A model generated the notes under the pieces. The model saw only the letters and a program-made list of their open reading frames with translations. It was not told the origin of the DNA and searched no databases. A stretch of 64,000 nt of DNA, taken from contig JAKBWA010000064.1 in assembly GCA_021841025.1 (NCBI GenBank), positions 1 to 64,000 on the forward strand. Reading direction: 5' to 3'. Made by a program: the position numbers and the translations under genes. Of this stretch, positions 1 through 10,294 are shown in pieces (positions within the stretch are counted from its first letter, which is position 1; every line of letters begins with the position of its first letter). The stretch is from Bacillota bacterium (lineage in GTDB: Bacteria > Bacillota > Sulfobacillia > Sulfobacillales > Sulfobacillaceae).

Positions 1-600
1 TTACCCACTTGAGGATTTTCTTCACGTGAGTAAGGCAAGGCTTACGACGATATTTTTCGTTAAAAGGTCCACAAAGACACGTGGCATGTCACAAAATACA
101 GAATTCTTCTCTCCCAAGCCGAAGACTGTCATCGCGCTAATTTCCTCTGAACACACCATTTCTTCCCAACAAAGGTATGTTGCGCACACCATTGGCAAGT
201 CGGCCGGAGGTTCTTCGATGGGCAGATCTCCCGTGAATTTCTGATATCAATCTCCCCATATAAACCACTCTTCGCGTAAGATAGCTAGGAGATTTTGTCG
301 TTCCTCCTCATTCCAGGCGCGTTTTGCCGCACGTTGAGTAGACAATAGATTACTGTCCCGGAACCACCGACGTTTCATAGCTTAGCTAATAGCCTTAAGG
401 TCTCTCTCAGTAACGCCATACAGCCCCAAGTAAGCAGCTTCCTGGATGACAAGTTTAACGCTACAAGGTATGTTCGCGGAGTAGCCAACTTGAGATGTTT
501 GCGGTCAAGCCATTCTGCAAACATTCCCCACTCCGTTTCAGTAAATGGGGTGAAGTCCCTATCAGGAGTTCCAGATTCCGTTACGTTCTAAGAAAGGGGA
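1..600 (-). pseudogene. Decayed coding remnant(s), identity unknown
   Basis: Minus-strand reading gives protein-like stretches (TPFTETEWGMFAEWLDRKHLKLATPRTYLVALNLSSRKLLTWG; AWNEEERQNLLAILREEWFIWGD*YQKFTGDLPIEEPP) in different frames, broken by TAA and TGA stops. Confidence 0.3.
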
Positions 601-679
601 ATATGCATATGCACATTCCCCAAATCGTTGTAAATCAAGATCTATCTGGTGTTGCCGAGGTCCATATTGAGTACCCGGA

Positions 680-3193
680 TCAACACTTCGAGTATCCGCA
701 CGACAGGCAATGCTGACAACCTTCTTCATAGATCAAAGTCGGCGCATCACACTGGGGACATAAATCCAGATGCAACGAAGTATGACGGTTATCCCTTTCC
801 TCGTTATTGAAACCAAGAGATTTGGCCGTTGTCGCCGCCGTCTCTTCTCCGGAACGCTGGTGCAGATGAGATTCCAATAATTGCCCAATTCCGTCCACTA
901 CACTGAGCACACGCCCGGGCCCAAAGCCCATTTGGTTGGCTCCGCCAATCCCTTTCAATTGTTCGGCCACAAGCTCCAACTTGCGCCGCGGCGTTAAGTT
1001 GCGATGAGAGCGCAGATAAAGGCTTATGACCCGGCCCAGAGATTCCATAAACGACTGCACTTCCGACCCCGCTCGTCCTAACAACATAAACACTTCGAAG
1101 GGTTCCCCGTCCACTTCATTGATGACAACTCGCGCTGTTCCCGCCGGAGTTTCCTTGCGATACGTGCGGCCATCTATACGCGAGGGAACAGGATAGACTT
1201 CCAAATTGGCATCATGGATAGTCTCTTGATTTGGTGCGTCCTTAGACGTGTCATTGCTCGCAGTATTTTGGCTCAAATGAAGCACTTGTTCGTTTCGGCT
1301 CTGATCACGGTAAATTGTCACACCCTTGCAACCTAAATCGTAAGCGAGTTCATATAGCCGGGCCGTATCCTGAGCGGTATACGAACTGGGCGCATTGGCT
1401 GTCTTCGAAATACTCGAATCCGTCCACCGCTGCACGGCGGCTTGCACGTAAATATGCTCTTCCGGGGACAAATCCATTGCACCGACAAAATAGGGAGGCA
1501 AATCCTGTCCAGGATGGGCCTCTTTCCATTCGGCAGCGACGGGAACATACTGCTCATCATACCCTAGGCGCGATTGCCGGAAGTATGTCAAGGCATAATA
1601 GGGCTCAATTCCCGTACTGGTTCCCACCATTGTCCCGACGGTTCCCGTCGGAGCCTGGGTCAAAATAGTCACGTTGCGCACGCCATGTTGCCGGATAGCC
1701 TCTCGTACGGTTTCTGGCAGTCGTTTAATAAATCCGCTTTGCAGGTAGAGTTCGGGATCAAATGCCAGAAATGCGCCTTTTTCCTTAGCCAGCTCCACAT
1801 CATATAAATAGCTTTCGACCGCAATAAACTGATAGAGTTTATCAATAAATTCCAAGGATTCCGGGCTACCATAGCGCAATTCCAAACGAATTAACAGCTC
1901 CCCAAGACCCATGGTACCCAGACCAATACGCCGTTCTTTTTGCTGATTATCGTAATTTTGCTGAAAGAAGTAGGGGGTAGCATCTAAAATGTCGTCCAAA
2001 AATCGCACACCCATTCGGATCGTGGTCCGAAGTTCATTCCATTTGACATCATGTGTCTCACGATCAAAGAAACCAGCCAAATTAATATGCCCTAGCGTAC
2101 ACACTCCCCATGCCGGCAAAGGCTGTTCGGCACAGGGATTGGTGCTAATCAGCGGGTTAAAATACCAACTGTTGGAATCTTTTTCGTGTCGCTCATCAAA
2201 GACAATCCCAGGTTCCGCAGCCTGCCAGGCCCCTGTGATAATTTCATTCCAAATTTTTCTGGCTTTCACCGTCTCATAAACCACTACAGGCTTGTCCGCT
2301 TTTTTCCATTTCTCCAGATTTCCATCCCAAAGCTTATCATAGTCCGGATCGGTAGTATTGGGAAAAACCAGGTTCCAATCGCCGTCCGCCTTGACCATCT
2401 CCATGAAACGGTCGGAAATCCGAACGCTAATATTTGCATTCTCTACCATGCCTGGGGTCTTCTTGACATCAATAAAGCGCCAAATATCCGGATGCCAGTC
2501 CTCAATTTGGAGCATTAACGCACCGCGCCGTGATCCGCCCTGCTCGACCAATCCGGTGGCCCGAGAATATAAGTCCATCCAGGACACCGCTCCGGAAGAA
2601 CGGCCGTTTACGCCCCGGACTGTGGCCCTCGCAGGACGCAGCGAAGAAATATTAATTCCGACGCCACCGCCACGGCTCATGATTTCAATCATTTGGCCCA
2701 AAGTTTCCACAATACCCTCTCGACTGTCTTTAGGACTGGGAATGACATAACAATTGAAATACGTCAACATTTGATCGGTTCCGGCCCCTGCCCAGATCCG
2801 GCCTCCCGGAACAAAATGGAGAGCGGCAATTTCTTTAGCAAAACTGTCCTCGACATCCTGCCGGACCTTAGACTTTTCAACCTTCGCCACTCCTTGCGCA
2901 ATACGTCTGGCCACTTCATCAATGCTACGTTCTAAGGGCCGATCGCAATCCACCACGCGGCGCTCGATGAAATCCCCCTTTTGCGGTCCTGTCAGCAATT
3001 CTATCGACAGCTGTCCATCAGGAAGTATGGCACGCACCACACCGACATCTTTTTTGGGCCACTTGGGGTGCGGCTCAACCAAGGCAATAGCAAGATCCCC
3101 CACTTGAAAGGCCCGATTGGGATCTTTAACCGTGTAACGATCAAGAAATATTTTCCAGCTAAGTTCTGACAAAAACCCTGTAGATAAGTCCAA
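680..3193 (-). CDS. nrdJ: Adenosylcobalamin-dependent (class II) ribonucleoside-diphosphate reductase
   Basis: 837 aa; NPCAEQPL motif, SRGGGVGINISSLRP, C-terminal Cys-rich tail CPQCDAPTLIYEEGCQHCLSCGYSKC. Confidence 0.93.
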   Translation of the reverse strand: MDLSTGFLSELSWKIFLDRYTVKDPNRAFQVGDLAIALVEPHPKWPKKDVGVVRAILPDGQLSIELLTGPQKGDFIERRVVDCDRPLERSIDEVARRIAQGVAKVEKSKVRQDVEDSFAKEIAALHFVPGGRIWAGAGTDQMLTYFNCYVIPSPKDSREGIVETLGQMIEIMSRGGGVGINISSLRPARATVRGVNGRSSGAVSWMDLYSRATGLVEQGGSRRGALMLQIEDWHPDIWRFIDVKKTPGMVENANISVRISDRFMEMVKADGDWNLVFPNTTDPDYDKLWDGNLEKWKKADKPVVVYETVKARKIWNEIITGAWQAAEPGIVFDERHEKDSNSWYFNPLISTNPCAEQPLPAWGVCTLGHINLAGFFDRETHDVKWNELRTTIRMGVRFLDDILDATPYFFQQNYDNQQKERRIGLGTMGLGELLIRLELRYGSPESLEFIDKLYQFIAVESYLYDVELAKEKGAFLAFDPELYLQSGFIKRLPETVREAIRQHGVRNVTILTQAPTGTVGTMVGTSTGIEPYYALTYFRQSRLGYDEQYVPVAAEWKEAHPGQDLPPYFVGAMDLSPEEHIYVQAAVQRWTDSSISKTANAPSSYTAQDTARLYELAYDLGCKGVTIYRDQSRNEQVLHLSQNTASNDTSKDAPNQETIHDANLEVYPVPSRIDGRTYRKETPAGTARVVINEVDGEPFEVFMLLGRAGSEVQSFMESLGRVISLYLRSHRNLTPRRKLELVAEQLKGIGGANQMGFGPGRVLSVVDGIGQLLESHLHQRSGEETAATTAKSLGFNNEERDNRHTSLHLDLCPQCDAPTLIYEEGCQHCLSCGYSKC

Positions 3194-3196
3194 AAT

Positions 3197-3664
3197 TTAA
3201 CCCTCCTGAGGATGCGGATGAATTAACTTTTCCAATTCTTGCCGAAATCCTTCAATATCGGTGAATTGCCGGTATACCGACGCAAATCGCACATAGGCTA
3301 CCTGATCGACTTCTTTAAGTTGATTCATGACAAATTCGCCTATCCACCGTGAGGACACTTCTCCAAATTGATGATCTTGAATTTCCCTCTCGACGCTATC
3401 GGCAATGATTTCGAGTTGGTTCAGCCCAATGGGACGTTTTTCGCATGCCGTAAGAAGACCCCGAAGAATTTTGGTACGATCAAACGACTCGCGTTGTCCA
3501 TCTTTCTTCACAACCCAAATCGGGGTTTCCTCAACGCGTTCATATGACGTAAACCGGTGGCGGCATTGGAGGCATTCGCGTCTTCGACGAATTTCACGCC
3601 CTTCATGAGCCGGGCGGGAATCTAATACTTTGCTGTCATGGAAATTGCAATATGGACAACGCAC
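3197..3664 (-). CDS. nrdR: Transcriptional repressor NrdR (GTG start preferred over the track's 3691 start)
   Basis: [44 protein letters not shown] zinc-ribbon plus ATP-cone; GAGGGG upstream of GTG. Confidence 0.92.
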   Translation of the reverse strand: MRCPYCNFHDSKVLDSRPAHEGREIRRRRECLQCRHRFTSYERVEETPIWVVKKDGQRESFDRTKILRGLLTACEKRPIGLNQLEIIADSVEREIQDHQFGEVSSRWIGEFVMNQLKEVDQVAYVRFASVYRQFTDIEGFRQELEKLIHPHPQEG

Positions 3665-3673
3665 CTGTAAAAA

Positions 3674-3725
3674 CCCCTCTATGTAGTACATGCCTTATTA
3701 TACAACCACTATATATGGGCGTCGA
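3674..3725 (-). promoter_or_regulatory. nrdR-nrdJ promoter with two NrdR-box-like sites
   Basis: Minus-strand TATAAT at 3702-3697 and TCGACG at 3725-3720 (17 nt spacer); box-like CCACTATATATGGGCG 3706-3721 and CCCCTCTATGTAGTAC 3674-3689. Confidence 0.55.
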
Positions 3726-3849
3726 GCATATTCCGGGAAATTTTCATTCGAAAAATGCTAACAGATATCATGAACTTCCAAGCGTCGAAGGCATGTGATA
3801 TCCCAATCTTTCAGCACTTGCGAACGTGGGTATTTTATCTTGTCATACC

Positions 3850-4800
3850 TTAATTTCCCTGCGGGTTTTTTATGGCCAGCATTACCACTGCTGCCACAAT
3901 GGCTGTCGCGCCGACATCTTGGAAGACGTTCAATTGTACATTGAGCCACATGATTGATGTCAATGTCGCCACGAGCGGTTCGGCGCTGGTAATAACACTC
4001 GCTGGACCGGGTTCAATGTGATTGAGACTTTCTAAATAGAGCCAAAAAGCTAAAAATGTCCCCACAAAAACCACGAATGCCACAAAAATCCACGGGGGCC
4101 AAGACTTCAATCCGGAAGATAAAGGAACAATAGGAAAAAACACTTGGGATCCGGCACCACCGATTAACATGCCCCAACCGACGACAATACCCGATCCCCA
4201 TCGTTGCAACAAATTGTGCGGATATAATGTGTAAAATGCCAACGCTATCGCCGATAAGACGCCCCACATTACGCCTTCAAAGGGTATATACAGCGTATTC
4301 AGATTCCCGCCAGAAATCAAAAGCCACGTACCTACCAAAGAACACCCAACAGCTACCAGGTGACGGGGTGAAGGGCGTCGCCGGTTCCGTAGCGCAATGT
4401 AGGCTGTAATCAGTGCAGGGCCCGTATACTGAAGCAAAGTGGCAGACGCTGCATTGGCGTCGTGAATCGCTGCCAAATACGAATACTGAACACCAAACAA
4501 CCCAACGAGAGCAAAAATCACTAATTGTCTTCGCCACTTTGCATCACGCCATGGCAGCCATAGTTCACGAATTCCTTGTTTCCACGCCGCCATGGCCAAT
4601 ATCAAAATTCCTGATACGGCCATACGCGTAGTCACAAGCCAACCGGCCGCAACATGGTAAACGGTAAAAAGCCACTGAGCCGACACCCCGGAAAGACCCC
4701 AAAATATGGCCGCCAAAAGCGCCATACTAAAACCTTGCCATCGATTACGCGGATATGCCCCATCTAAAAACCGGGTGGGGTAATTTACCATATCAACCAT
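3850..4800 (-). CDS. EamA/DMT-family transporter
   Basis: 316 aa with about 10 hydrophobic helices; EamA-like GPALITAYIALRNRRRPS and EPLVATLTSIMW. Confidence 0.8.
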   Translation of the reverse strand: MVDMVNYPTRFLDGAYPRNRWQGFSMALLAAIFWGLSGVSAQWLFTVYHVAAGWLVTTRMAVSGILILAMAAWKQGIRELWLPWRDAKWRRQLVIFALVGLFGVQYSYLAAIHDANAASATLLQYTGPALITAYIALRNRRRPSPRHLVAVGCSLVGTWLLISGGNLNTLYIPFEGVMWGVLSAIALAFYTLYPHNLLQRWGSGIVVGWGMLIGGAGSQVFFPIVPLSSGLKSWPPWIFVAFVVFVGTFLAFWLYLESLNHIEPGPASVITSAEPLVATLTSIMWLNVQLNVFQDVGATAIVAAVVMLAIKNPQGN

Positions 4801-4858
4801 CCATCCCGGCTACCACTACCATCAAGCGAAACAATGGATCCTCATTCCGGAAACGACA

Positions 4859-5050
4859 TCAATCATGCGGTTTCGACAAAATATTATAACCATAAACACC
4901 GAACGCCACAATCAAGATGATTCCCAGCCAGAAACTGTGCATTCCTAAGATTCCTCCGGCTGTGAAGAACAAACCGGCAAATTCGCCCCATTTAACCCAC
5001 TTTAATTGTGGACGCTGTCGTTCTAACGTTGCCCATCTCTTTGTCAGCAT
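4859..5050 (-). CDS. Small membrane protein
   Basis: 63 aa with two hydrophobic segments (EFAGLFFTAGGILGMHSFWLGIILIVAFGVYGYNIL). Confidence 0.5.
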   Translation of the reverse strand: MLTKRWATLERQRPQLKWVKWGEFAGLFFTAGGILGMHSFWLGIILIVAFGVYGYNILSKPHD

Positions 5051-5080
5051 GGTTGCGTCATCTCCTTCATTGAATTCCCC

Positions 5081-7705
5081 TTACCTTACCGGAATCATCG
5101 CGACATTTCCAGACATACTCTCTACTAACAACGCATGTGGAAACGAAACAAATGCCGCTGGACCAAATCCGCCTAAATATTCTTGGGTTGCATAGATAAT
5201 ATGTCCAGTTCGAACTTGAATTTGCATTATCATCCCGTTGTGCAAACCAAGCCAAAGACTGGACCCGACCACAATGGGATTGGCCGTAGCCGCTGCCGGT
5301 AACGGTACCCTCCATATCAGCTTACCACTTTTCGCATTAAACGCACTCAAGTTTCGATTGGCCGGATTGGCAATGAACACCTTATGACTCGTCGCAAAAG
5401 GAATGCCTTCCTCTTCTTTATCGATGGGAGAAATTCCTCCCCCTGTGTTTTGCTTCCAGACAATGTGACCATTCTTAATATTAATCGCAAAGAGCTCATT
5501 GTTCAGCCATGTTTGCCCCGTCTTTAAATCCACTATACGAGGGACTCCGGCAATATACAACAGGTGTCCCGAAATTGCGGGGGTATTGTCGGACAAACCG
5601 CTCGCTACTGGCAAATCCTTATGCCAAGCCACAGTATGGGATTGAATATTGACATCCCACACTGTGGATGAGCTCGCAGGATAGGCCTTTTTATATAGAT
5701 TGGTGGCCACAAATGCATTGGGGCCATCGACGGTTACAGAAGACATGCTATCGAAACCAGATAGCGCCAGTGACCATAAAATCTTTCCCCGAGTTGCCGA
5801 AATGGCAAGAAATTGTCCTGATCCACTAACTTCGTAGATAACCCCGTTTTGCAAAGCCGGGGTCGGCATATCTTCTCCCACTGTTGGTGTAAACCATAGC
5901 TCATGGCCTGTCTTGGCATTGACGGCCATAATTCCGCTTGTGCCCGTTCCCCTTATCCAGCCGTTGACTTTTGAGTAGCCTCGAAAGGCTTTATTGCCCA
6001 AAGCCACGATCACCTCACCATGCCATACCAGCGGGGTAGCCATAATCATGTTCGGCATGCTGTCATTCCACAGACGTTGGCCGGTATGAAGATTCCAGGC
6101 AACAAGACGGTTACCATTCGTACCCACATAGGCATCATTACCCGCAACAGCCGGCTGATCAACCACCGGAGCTGGTCCCAGTCTCATGATGTAGCCTGTC
6201 TTTAGAGTCCTTTTGTTCCAGTCAAATACAGTGTTACGATTCAATCCGGTCTCGAACCCTGTCCAGGAAGTTGGAAGACTTCGCCGTGCCGCCATTGCGT
6301 TTTCTCCTTTTAAAGCCACCATTCGGGCCGGGCTTTGAACGCTATGTTTTTTTGACGGCTTGACGCGCGCATTCCAGGTTGGCGACCAAAATACACTATG
6401 GTAGAAGCCGTGAGGCATCGGCATTCCTACCCATAACGGAAATAAATAGACCGTGCTCAGCGCTATCATCAATGCCTCACCACGAGCAAGCCACCGAAAG
6501 CCTTTTTTGGCATAACCGGCCAGCGTTGCAAGACTATAGGCGGTACAAATGATGAGCATGGGCATCATCGACAGAAAATAATAGTTGAACTTGGTACGCG
6601 GCGTGGTGAGCCATGTCCCATAAAAAACCAAAAACCATACTATAAAAAACAGTGTCGTAGGCCTAAGCCGGCGTTTGTGAATATCGAGTCCCAACATAAC
6701 GAGGAAGCTCAGCAGGCCAATCCAGATAACCAGCGGATCTGAGAATGCAAGCATCCGGATAGTAACATGGGATTGGGTTATCCAAAGATACGCGGTGGGA
6801 CGAGGAAGAGCCAGCCATGTCCAGGCATTAGCGGTCCACGGATGAACAAATTTGAAGGCCCACATATTCTTCAATATTAGCCATTGTAACTTTCCCCATG
6901 CCAAAAAAACGTTTTGTGGAAGGTAGGACTGATGAAATCCACTGGGAAACGCGTAAGCATACGTCAGAAAATAGATCGCTAAAGGTATGACAGTAACAGA
7001 TGCCAAATACAGCCATTTCTGTGAATTTGACAAAATTTGCCGCCATGACAGACTCAAAATAATCCATGCCATAAGAATAGTTTGGGCGCCAATCCATTTT
7101 GCGGAAAATCCCAGTCCCAGCGTAATACCGAAAACCCACAGGGTTGTCCTTTTAATGTCTCTATTAAGAGACAAATCACGCCATATTTGCCACAAAACTG
7201 TAAGATTCCAAATAACAAAGGGAAAGGCAATGGAATCCAATAACGCTAGTCTGCTGGTGCTAACCATTAAACCGTCCACAGCAGACAAGGCTGCCGCAAT
7301 CCATGCAACCCGACGACTGCCAAACATCCTTTGCGCGAGTAGGTATATGATGAGTGGAACGACTGCTCCCAAAAACGCTCCCGGCAACCGCCAAATCCAG
7401 GGACTGTTACCAAAGCAAGCAATAGCACCAGCAATCACCTCCTTCGCAAATGGCGGTGCAGATAGTAGATTCGGATCAATCCCATATACTAAATGCTTAA
7501 CAAGTACTGGTGGGTGCAGATGCAACAGAACATCAGCTGCCGTAACATAGTAATACTCGTCATAAATAAGACCATGATAGTTGCCCAACCCAACAAACCG
7601 TACCAGAAAGGCAATCAATTCAATGGGAATCAGGGCCCACCAAGATGGAATGAGCCCATGGCGAAGATGAAGTCGGTAACTTTGCTCTCGAGAAACTTGG
7701 GCCAT
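5081..7705 (-). CDS. PMT-like membrane glycosyltransferase fused to a PQQ-type beta-propeller
   Basis: N-terminal half YDEYYYVTAADVLLHLHPPVLVKHL plus many TM helices; C-terminal repeats such as GNDAYVGTNGNRLVAWNLHTGQRLW and NAKTGHELWFTPTVG. Confidence 0.8.
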   Translation of the reverse strand: MAQVSREQSYRLHLRHGLIPSWWALIPIELIAFLVRFVGLGNYHGLIYDEYYYVTAADVLLHLHPPVLVKHLVYGIDPNLLSAPPFAKEVIAGAIACFGNSPWIWRLPGAFLGAVVPLIIYLLAQRMFGSRRVAWIAAALSAVDGLMVSTSRLALLDSIAFPFVIWNLTVLWQIWRDLSLNRDIKRTTLWVFGITLGLGFSAKWIGAQTILMAWIILSLSWRQILSNSQKWLYLASVTVIPLAIYFLTYAYAFPSGFHQSYLPQNVFLAWGKLQWLILKNMWAFKFVHPWTANAWTWLALPRPTAYLWITQSHVTIRMLAFSDPLVIWIGLLSFLVMLGLDIHKRRLRPTTLFFIVWFLVFYGTWLTTPRTKFNYYFLSMMPMLIICTAYSLATLAGYAKKGFRWLARGEALMIALSTVYLFPLWVGMPMPHGFYHSVFWSPTWNARVKPSKKHSVQSPARMVALKGENAMAARRSLPTSWTGFETGLNRNTVFDWNKRTLKTGYIMRLGPAPVVDQPAVAGNDAYVGTNGNRLVAWNLHTGQRLWNDSMPNMIMATPLVWHGEVIVALGNKAFRGYSKVNGWIRGTGTSGIMAVNAKTGHELWFTPTVGEDMPTPALQNGVIYEVSGSGQFLAISATRGKILWSLALSGFDSMSSVTVDGPNAFVATNLYKKAYPASSSTVWDVNIQSHTVAWHKDLPVASGLSDNTPAISGHLLYIAGVPRIVDLKTGQTWLNNELFAINIKNGHIVWKQNTGGGISPIDKEEEGIPFATSHKVFIANPANRNLSAFNAKSGKLIWRVPLPAAATANPIVVGSSLWLGLHNGMIMQIQVRTGHIIYATQEYLGGFGPAAFVSFPHALLVESMSGNVAMIPVR

Positions 7706-8191
7706 TCCTTCTCCCCCTATCTAAGAATATGGCCAACACTATTAGACACATTATATCGTGATTTGTCCTATCTCCTGGCAAGCAATAAATTCCGTCCCGT
7801 GTCTTAAATCCGTTGTGGACCAGTAAACTTTAAACTTGGAGTAATTTGGAATAGACCCTCATGATCGATCACGACGAGCGTGGACCGGCTCGTCTTTGGG
7901 AATCAAGGACTCTAACTTCTTTTTTGGCTTGGGGTTATGGGACGAAGTTCAAAAGGCACTGTCAAAGGCGCGGTTTTTCAGTCTTGCGCTGGAAAAGATC
8001 TTGCCCCAATGCGCGTCTATTGGCCTACAAGAAATGGACAACCCAAAACTGACAAAGCCTCTAAAATGTCAACCCGAATTCAATCGATTTACTGTAGTCG
8101 GATGGGCTTGCACAAAGAAAATCTTACACGAGCTGCTCCACTAGACCTTCATCAGAACCAATGGAGCGGATCGTTATGAGTTGTCAACTAT

Positions 8192-8854
8192 CTAATGCCA
8201 TAAATCTTGAATCGACTGTAGTAAAGTCGAAGCGTTTTGCTCATTCACCTGGTCCCCCGCCACTCCCCACGAGAACGTGGCCCAATACCATGCCCACTCT
8301 CGCAGGCGAGGAAGGCGGACTAATAATTCAGAGAGAGTAGTCGCTTCTTGCATTCGTCCCACTTCACTCACATCAAAAACAGGTTCTTTTAACGACATTT
8401 GGCCCTGTCCGTTGAGTACCCAATGAAACCGATGACGAAACGGACCGCTAAACGGATTAAATCCAGGTACCAAGCCGTTTGTCACATGAAGCCACACGTG
8501 CAGTGGTATTTGGCCAGCAAGGTCTACAATCTTCTGGATGCGGCTCTCATCTTTGGTTACACTGGTATAGGCCCAAGGATCATACATGATATAACGGGTC
8601 GGCACATTATAAGATCGGCTCTGCCGCCCTAGTCCTTTGTCCAGTCGGATCCTCAAACTGTCCTCCGTTTTTGCCACGATGATATGGATCTTGGCGCAAT
8701 CTAAACATCGTTGAAGAGGGTGGGGACTCAAGAACCACTGCCTCATCATGTCATTGCCAGAAACGTTTTCAATCGTCACTGGCGTCATCTGGTGCCGTTT
8801 CAGCAAATCTTCCACTATCGCAACCTTTGGATTAGATTCCATTAATTCCATCAT
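8192..8854 (-). CDS. Hypothetical protein
   Basis: 220 aa ORF with protein-like composition; no family recognised. Confidence 0.55.
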   Translation of the reverse strand: MMELMESNPKVAIVEDLLKRHQMTPVTIENVSGNDMMRQWFLSPHPLQRCLDCAKIHIIVAKTEDSLRIRLDKGLGRQSRSYNVPTRYIMYDPWAYTSVTKDESRIQKIVDLAGQIPLHVWLHVTNGLVPGFNPFSGPFRHRFHWVLNGQGQMSLKEPVFDVSEVGRMQEATTLSELLVRLPRLREWAWYWATFSWGVAGDQVNEQNASTLLQSIQDLWH

Positions 8855-8975
8855 ACTTAGCCGTCTTCCGTCTCTTCGATGAATTTGAGAAACGACTCGC
8901 CTTAATAAACCCCATCAATGTCCTCTTAGCGAGTTGAGACGTCCTCCTTCCTGAGATAACCATCAAAGGGTATCA

Positions 8976-9410
8976 TCACACAAACAATCTTTTGTACTCA
9001 ATTTTCATGCAACGGTCTTCAACAAAACGAATCCCGCCCGTTTCCGCAATGGACCGCGCCCCTTCATTGTTTATTCCCAGTTGCAGCCACAAAACTTTGG
9101 CTCCAATCCTTACTGCGCTTTCAGCAACGCCGGGCGTATCCTCAGAACGGCGAAATACATCTACAACGTCAACAGGGAATGGAATATCTTCCAGACGTGC
9201 GTAGACCTTTTCTCCAAGGATACTGTCGGCTTGAGGATGCACCGGGATAATATGGTAACCGTGTTCTTGAAGAAATTTTGCCACATCATAACTCGCTCGA
9301 TCCGTTTTTGGGGATAGTCCGACAACTGCCACATGATGATATTGACGTAAAATTTGGCGAATTTCGGCGTCATCCATTATGATTCCTCCTATTTTACGAC
9401 AGTCAGCCAA
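8976..9410 (-). CDS. CoA-binding (YccU-like) domain protein
   Basis: VAVVGLSPKTDRASYDVAKFLQEHGYHIIPVHPQ...VDVVDVFRRSEDTPGVAE...LWLQLGI. Confidence 0.88.
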   Translation of the reverse strand: MADCRKIGGIIMDDAEIRQILRQYHHVAVVGLSPKTDRASYDVAKFLQEHGYHIIPVHPQADSILGEKVYARLEDIPFPVDVVDVFRRSEDTPGVAESAVRIGAKVLWLQLGINNEGARSIAETGGIRFVEDRCMKIEYKRLFV

Positions 9411-10294
9411 TCGAGATATTCGGGAATCTGGCCTCTCACCGCTTGATGATAACGAGACTGAATGCGCCCAGTTACCGGCCCGATCACTCCTTGACCAACG
9501 TTGCGGTGATCAATTCGGGTTACTGGTGATATCTGAACACCTGTCCCAGCCAAAAAAAGTTCGTCACAGACGTAAAGTTCAGAACGGTCAATGGGCCGAA
9601 CAGATACCTGTAATCCAATATCCTGAGCCAAATGCATAATGCTATCCCGCGTGATTCCTTCTAGAATATTGTCGGTGACAGCCGGGGTAATGAGGGTTCC
9701 ATCCCGCAACATAAACAAGTTGGCTGCACTTCCCTCGGCAACATGTCCACCTTCCGTCAAGAATATCGCATCATCAAATCCGGCTAGATGCGCATCGGTA
9801 ACCGCTAAAGCGGTATTGACATAAGAACCGGTAACCTTGGCCCTGGATGGAATAGCGTTATCCTCCAGTCTGCGCCATGATGAAACCATCACATGAATCC
9901 CGTTAGTGGGAAGATAGTCTCCCATGGGTAGTGCAAACACGGCAAATTCATCGTGAATTCCCTCCAATGTCACTTTTATCACGGGATCTGCCTTAAACGC
10001 CAAAGGGCGGATGTAAACATCCTGATGAAAGTTTTGCCGGCTAAGCAGTTCTATCGTTAGAGTGATCAGTTGCTCAACACTATATCCGAGGTCAATTCGC
10101 ATAACTGAACAGGATCGCACAAATCGTTCGTAGTGCTCCCGCAGTTTTAAAATATAGAGTTTGTCTTGTTCCTCATTGTAATACGCCCGAATTCCTTCAA
10201 AACATCCGGTGCCATAATTCAATGCATGAGTTGCTACCGAAACCGTGGCCTGCTCTAAAGGCACGAATTCTTTTTTAAAATATGCTAAAGACAC
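9389..10294 (-). CDS. ilvE: Branched-chain amino acid aminotransferase
   Basis: NYGTGCFEGIRAYYNEEQDKLYILKLREHYERF; VAEGSAANLFMLRDGTLITPAVTDNILEGITRDSI. Confidence 0.92.
   Translation of the reverse strand: MSLAYFKKEFVPLEQATVSVATHALNYGTGCFEGIRAYYNEEQDKLYILKLREHYERFVRSCSVMRIDLGYSVEQLITLTIELLSRQNFHQDVYIRPLAFKADPVIKVTLEGIHDEFAVFALPMGDYLPTNGIHVMVSSWRRLEDNAIPSRAKVTGSYVNTALAVTDAHLAGFDDAIFLTEGGHVAEGSAANLFMLRDGTLITPAVTDNILEGITRDSIMHLAQDIGLQVSVRPIDRSELYVCDELFLAGTGVQISPVTRIDHRNVGQGVIGPVTGRIQSRYHQAVRGQIPEYLDWLTVVK

Noticed and set aside
200-260. Second in-frame TGA (EEWFIWGD*YQKFTG) as another selenocysteine site
   Set aside because: The same frame also has an upstream TAA and frame changes, no redox motif surrounds the TGA, and the region looks like ordinary gene decay.
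1315-3169. Antisense and alternative-frame ORFs inside nrdJ (and similarly inside gltB, glcDE, treS, glgB)
   Set aside because: Shadow ORFs of strongly coding sequence on the other strand or frame; no recognisable families.
7861-8179. Three overlapping plus-strand ORFs (63-82 aa)
   Set aside because: Mutually overlapping in different frames, no credible composition or homology; likely non-coding or decayed.
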